From Spirochaetia bacterium UBA5550 (GTDB taxonomy: Bacteria > Spirochaetota > UBA4802 > UBA5550): 8,302 nt of DNA. The stretch is taken from positions 38,827 to 47,128 of the forward strand of contig DINC01000179.1 of NCBI GenBank assembly GCA_002425885.1, read 5' to 3'. Shown in pieces: positions 6,408 through 8,302 of this stretch (position 1 is its first letter; each line of letters opens with the position of its first letter). A program made the position numbers and the translations under genes. The notes beneath the pieces were generated by a model. The model was given only the letters and a program-made list of their open reading frames with translations. It was not told the origin of the DNA and searched no databases.

Positions 6408-8231
6408 CTACCTCTGCATTGATGAATCAGGTTCAGGAGAGGGTGAATCTATAAATGTTCCCTGCGAGTAATCAATACCGAAATCTTTCACAATTTTTAA
6501 AATTGATTCAGTTTCAACAAACTCAGCCACGGTTTTTATATCGAGCTCTCTGCACATGCCGGTAACATGCTTAATAATTACGCTGCTTGTTCTATCCTGA
6601 GAAATTTTCCTTATGAGAGAACCGTCAAATTTTATAAAATCAATATTCAGGCTGCTGATGTGCGCAAAATTCGAATAGCCTGAACCAAAGTCATCTATAG
6701 CAAACCTGTATCCGCATTTTCTTGATTTCTTTATAAACTCGGATATTATTCTGTAACTTTCAAGATCTTCTGATTCAATAATTTCAAGTATAACCCTGTT
6801 GTAGCATGATGGATTTGTGTTCATCGTGCTCTCGAGAAATGAAAAAAAGCCGGGATTGTAAATATCCTCTGCGGAGATATTTATTGTGAATTCCTCTCCG
6901 CATTTAGACATCTGTGTAAAAACCTTCTCAATCATCCTCTTTGTTATTTCGGGATACACCCTGGTCTTTGATGCCGTACGAAGATATTTTAGGGGGAGCT
7001 GCGGTTCCCCTTCAGGAGACATTACTCTCAGAAGGGATTCAAATTTTTCCTTAACTTCAGTTTTGTTGTTCATTATTGACTGGTAGTATGGAACAATCCT
7101 GTTTTCACTTAGTGCCAGGTTCAGTTCTGACAGAGTGCTGATATTGTCAAGGTAATTAGTGCGGTCGCTGTCATCATCATTATGAATATGAAAGGGTAAG
7201 CTTCTTTTAATTGCATGATGAAGGGCCAGGTTGGCCTCTGATATAAGGTTGCTCTCCCCCTTCATATAAAAAGATATTCCGGCATAAGGGGTCAGTGGTA
7301 TGTTGGTATTCTGGTGTACAAATTCTTTTTCTGAAATATGCTGAATTAAATCAACAGCTGTTGTTTCAAGAGCCTTGATATCCGGAGTAGTGGATTCAAG
7401 ATCGGTGATGAGTGCAAATTCCCCACCTGAAAGATTATAGGACTTCATCTTTCTTGAGGCGCTGAAAAGGTTAAGCCTCTCTCCGATAAACTTCATCAGT
7501 TCATTCCCCAGGGAGTAGCCGAAGAATGTATTGATGTCATGGAAGTTGTGTATGCGGAGAATGAATAGAGCCGGGAACATTTTATGTGAAATGTCCTCCA
7601 TCAGCATCTTCCTGTTGGGCTGTCCGCTGGCCGTATCATAATAAAGCTGACGCAGGAGAAGCTTTTCAATACTGGAATGTCTGAGTTCAGCATAGTGGGC
7701 AAATATCGCAATAAAAAGATATAGGACAAGCCCGGTGGCAAGGTCGGCCTGGTTGTATCTGGAACTCAGAATTTCTGTTTCAATTAAAATCATTATGAAA
7801 ACGTATAGCAGGCACAGAACTATATTCCAGATGAGCCCGTTGTTTTTACCTGCAAGATTGTATATAATAACAGGGAAAATCAGAACAATAATATACTCAT
7901 TCATTGTTTTCCCTTTTATCGTGACTGTGAGAACAATTGATGCAAGCATCATCAGGAAAATTAAAAATCTGAAAAGCCCCTGTTTAGGGAAGAAACGGTA
8001 GATGTAAAAAAGGAATATAAAAAAGAACAGGTATATGATGTGAATTATGCTGTAGACATAGAATCCGGAAAATGCCCTTACAATAATTACGGAACAGGCG
8101 AGAGTGAATCCAAGCAGAAGCGTGACCGGTATAAAGCCGTCTCTTACAAGAATGTCATATATAATAATATCGTGCCGCGGGTCTATAACAAAGTCCCCGA
8201 GCAGCCTTTCTTTAAGTTTTTTCAATGTCAT
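6408..8231 (-). CDS. Membrane protein with degenerate GGDEF and intact EAL domain (c-di-GMP phosphodiesterase)
   Basis: A 607-residue inner-membrane signalling protein. About six hydrophobic helices (roughly 33-53, 57-80, 86-105, 112-127, 132-151, 165-181) form an unassigned N-terminal sensor. A GGDEF domain follows (about 194-350) with YDTASGQPNR (198-207). Its signature is SGGEF (268-272), and the metal-binding aspartates of the D-x-D motif align with Arg226 and His228, so cyclase activity is unlikely. The EAL domain (about 365-600) has ESLLR with Glu398 in place of EALLR. It keeps Asn451, Glu483, Asp513-Asp514 (DDFGSGYSN), Lys534, Glu570 and Gln590, the known metal and catalytic set. Hydrolysis of c-di-GMP to pGpG is therefore expected. 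An in-frame TGA immediately precedes ATG 8231, making it the earliest start, but no good SD is visible. The gene is directly coupled to the amidohydrolase-like gene. Confidence 0.93.
   Translation of the reverse strand: MTLKKLKERLLGDFVIDPRHDIIIYDILVRDGFIPVTLLLGFTLACSVIIVRAFSGFYVYSIIHIIYLFFFIFLFYIYRFFPKQGLFRFLIFLMMLASIVLTVTIKGKTMNEYIIVLIFPVIIYNLAGKNNGLIWNIVLCLLYVFIMILIETEILSSRYNQADLATGLVLYLFIAIFAHYAELRHSSIEKLLLRQLYYDTASGQPNRKMLMEDISHKMFPALFILRIHNFHDINTFFGYSLGNELMKFIGERLNLFSASRKMKSYNLSGGEFALITDLESTTPDIKALETTAVDLIQHISEKEFVHQNTNIPLTPYAGISFYMKGESNLISEANLALHHAIKRSLPFHIHNDDDSDRTNYLDNISTLSELNLALSENRIVPYYQSIMNNKTEVKEKFESLLRVMSPEGEPQLPLKYLRTASKTRVYPEITKRMIEKVFTQMSKCGEEFTINISAEDIYNPGFFSFLESTMNTNPSCYNRVILEIIESEDLESYRIISEFIKKSRKCGYRFAIDDFGSGYSNFAHISSLNIDFIKFDGSLIRKISQDRTSSVIIKHVTGMCRELDIKTVAEFVETESILKIVKDFGIDYSQGTFIDSPSPEPDSSMQR
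6410..6415 (-). promoter_or_regulatory. SD for the amidohydrolase-like gene inside the EAL gene end
   Basis: On the minus strand AGAGGT, 3 bases before ATG 6406, is part of the last codons and stop of the EAL gene (ATG CAG AGG TAG). The one-base gap (TAGAATG) suggests re-initiation by the same ribosomes. Confidence 0.6.
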
Positions 8232-8302
8232 TCAGTTTAACCGGTGTAAATCCTGTCTGTAGTTGGATATATGGAAATAATTTTTTTCTATTTTCATAAT
8301 GA
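8232..8302. other. AT-rich upstream region of the EAL operon, no clear signal
   Basis: These 71 bases lie upstream of the minus-strand EAL gene and should contain or adjoin its promoter. I see an A/T-rich stretch (8275-8295) and a TATATC-like hexamer, but no -35/-10 pair with acceptable spacing and no SD for ATG 8231. No gene is detectable up to the window edge. Confidence 0.3.

Noticed and set aside
1..8302. Mobile element, CRISPR array, toxin-antitoxin or defence system
   Set aside because: I saw no direct-repeat array, transposase, integrase, nuclease or small toxin-antitoxin pair; all longer genes are housekeeping or signalling types.

Overview
This is an ordinary bacterial chromosomal window of moderate GC with strong Shine-Dalgarno (SD) sequences and tightly packed genes. 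A typical Sec/lipoprotein signal and c-di-GMP signalling genes suggest a Gram-negative-type (diderm) bacterium. I cannot place it in a phylum from sequence alone. There is no tRNA, rRNA, CRISPR array, phage or transposon gene, and no insertion sequence.

Layout, plus strand. The window opens with the last 27 codons of an unidentified gene (ends at 85) and a 126-bp leader. It continues with carB (212-3535, large subunit of carbamoyl-phosphate synthase), pyrR (3535-4077, start codon overlapping the carB stop), trxB (4148-5077, thioredoxin reductase) and a small lipoprotein gene (5095-5526). All four complete genes point the same way with gaps of -1, 70 and 17 bp, so they could be one transcript. 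A 12-bp hairpin over the pyrR stop codon may separate a pyrimidine pair (carB-pyrR) from a redox/envelope pair (trxB-lipoprotein).

Layout, minus strand. Two genes converge on the first group. A six-helix membrane protein with GGDEF and EAL domains (8231-6408) is followed after one base by an N-formylglutamate amidohydrolase-like gene (6406-5606). Its SD lies inside the last codons of the EAL gene, so the two are very probably co-translated. The EAL domain keeps every catalytic residue I can align, whereas the GGDEF domain has lost its metal-binding and signature residues. The protein is therefore probably a c-di-GMP phosphodiesterase. The two groups are separated by an 80-bp convergent gap holding a 13-bp inverted repeat whose T and A tracts are on the wrong sides for an intrinsic terminator.

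Functionally the left part is pyrimidine (and possibly arginine) biosynthesis with its regulator/uracil salvage enzyme, then thiol redox and an envelope protein of unknown role. The right part is a c-di-GMP turnover enzyme coupled to a hydrolase of unknown substrate. I found no convincing new multi-gene system. The most unusual points are the EAL/amidohydrolase coupling, the degenerate GGDEF domain, the extra segment in CarB and the intergenic palindrome.
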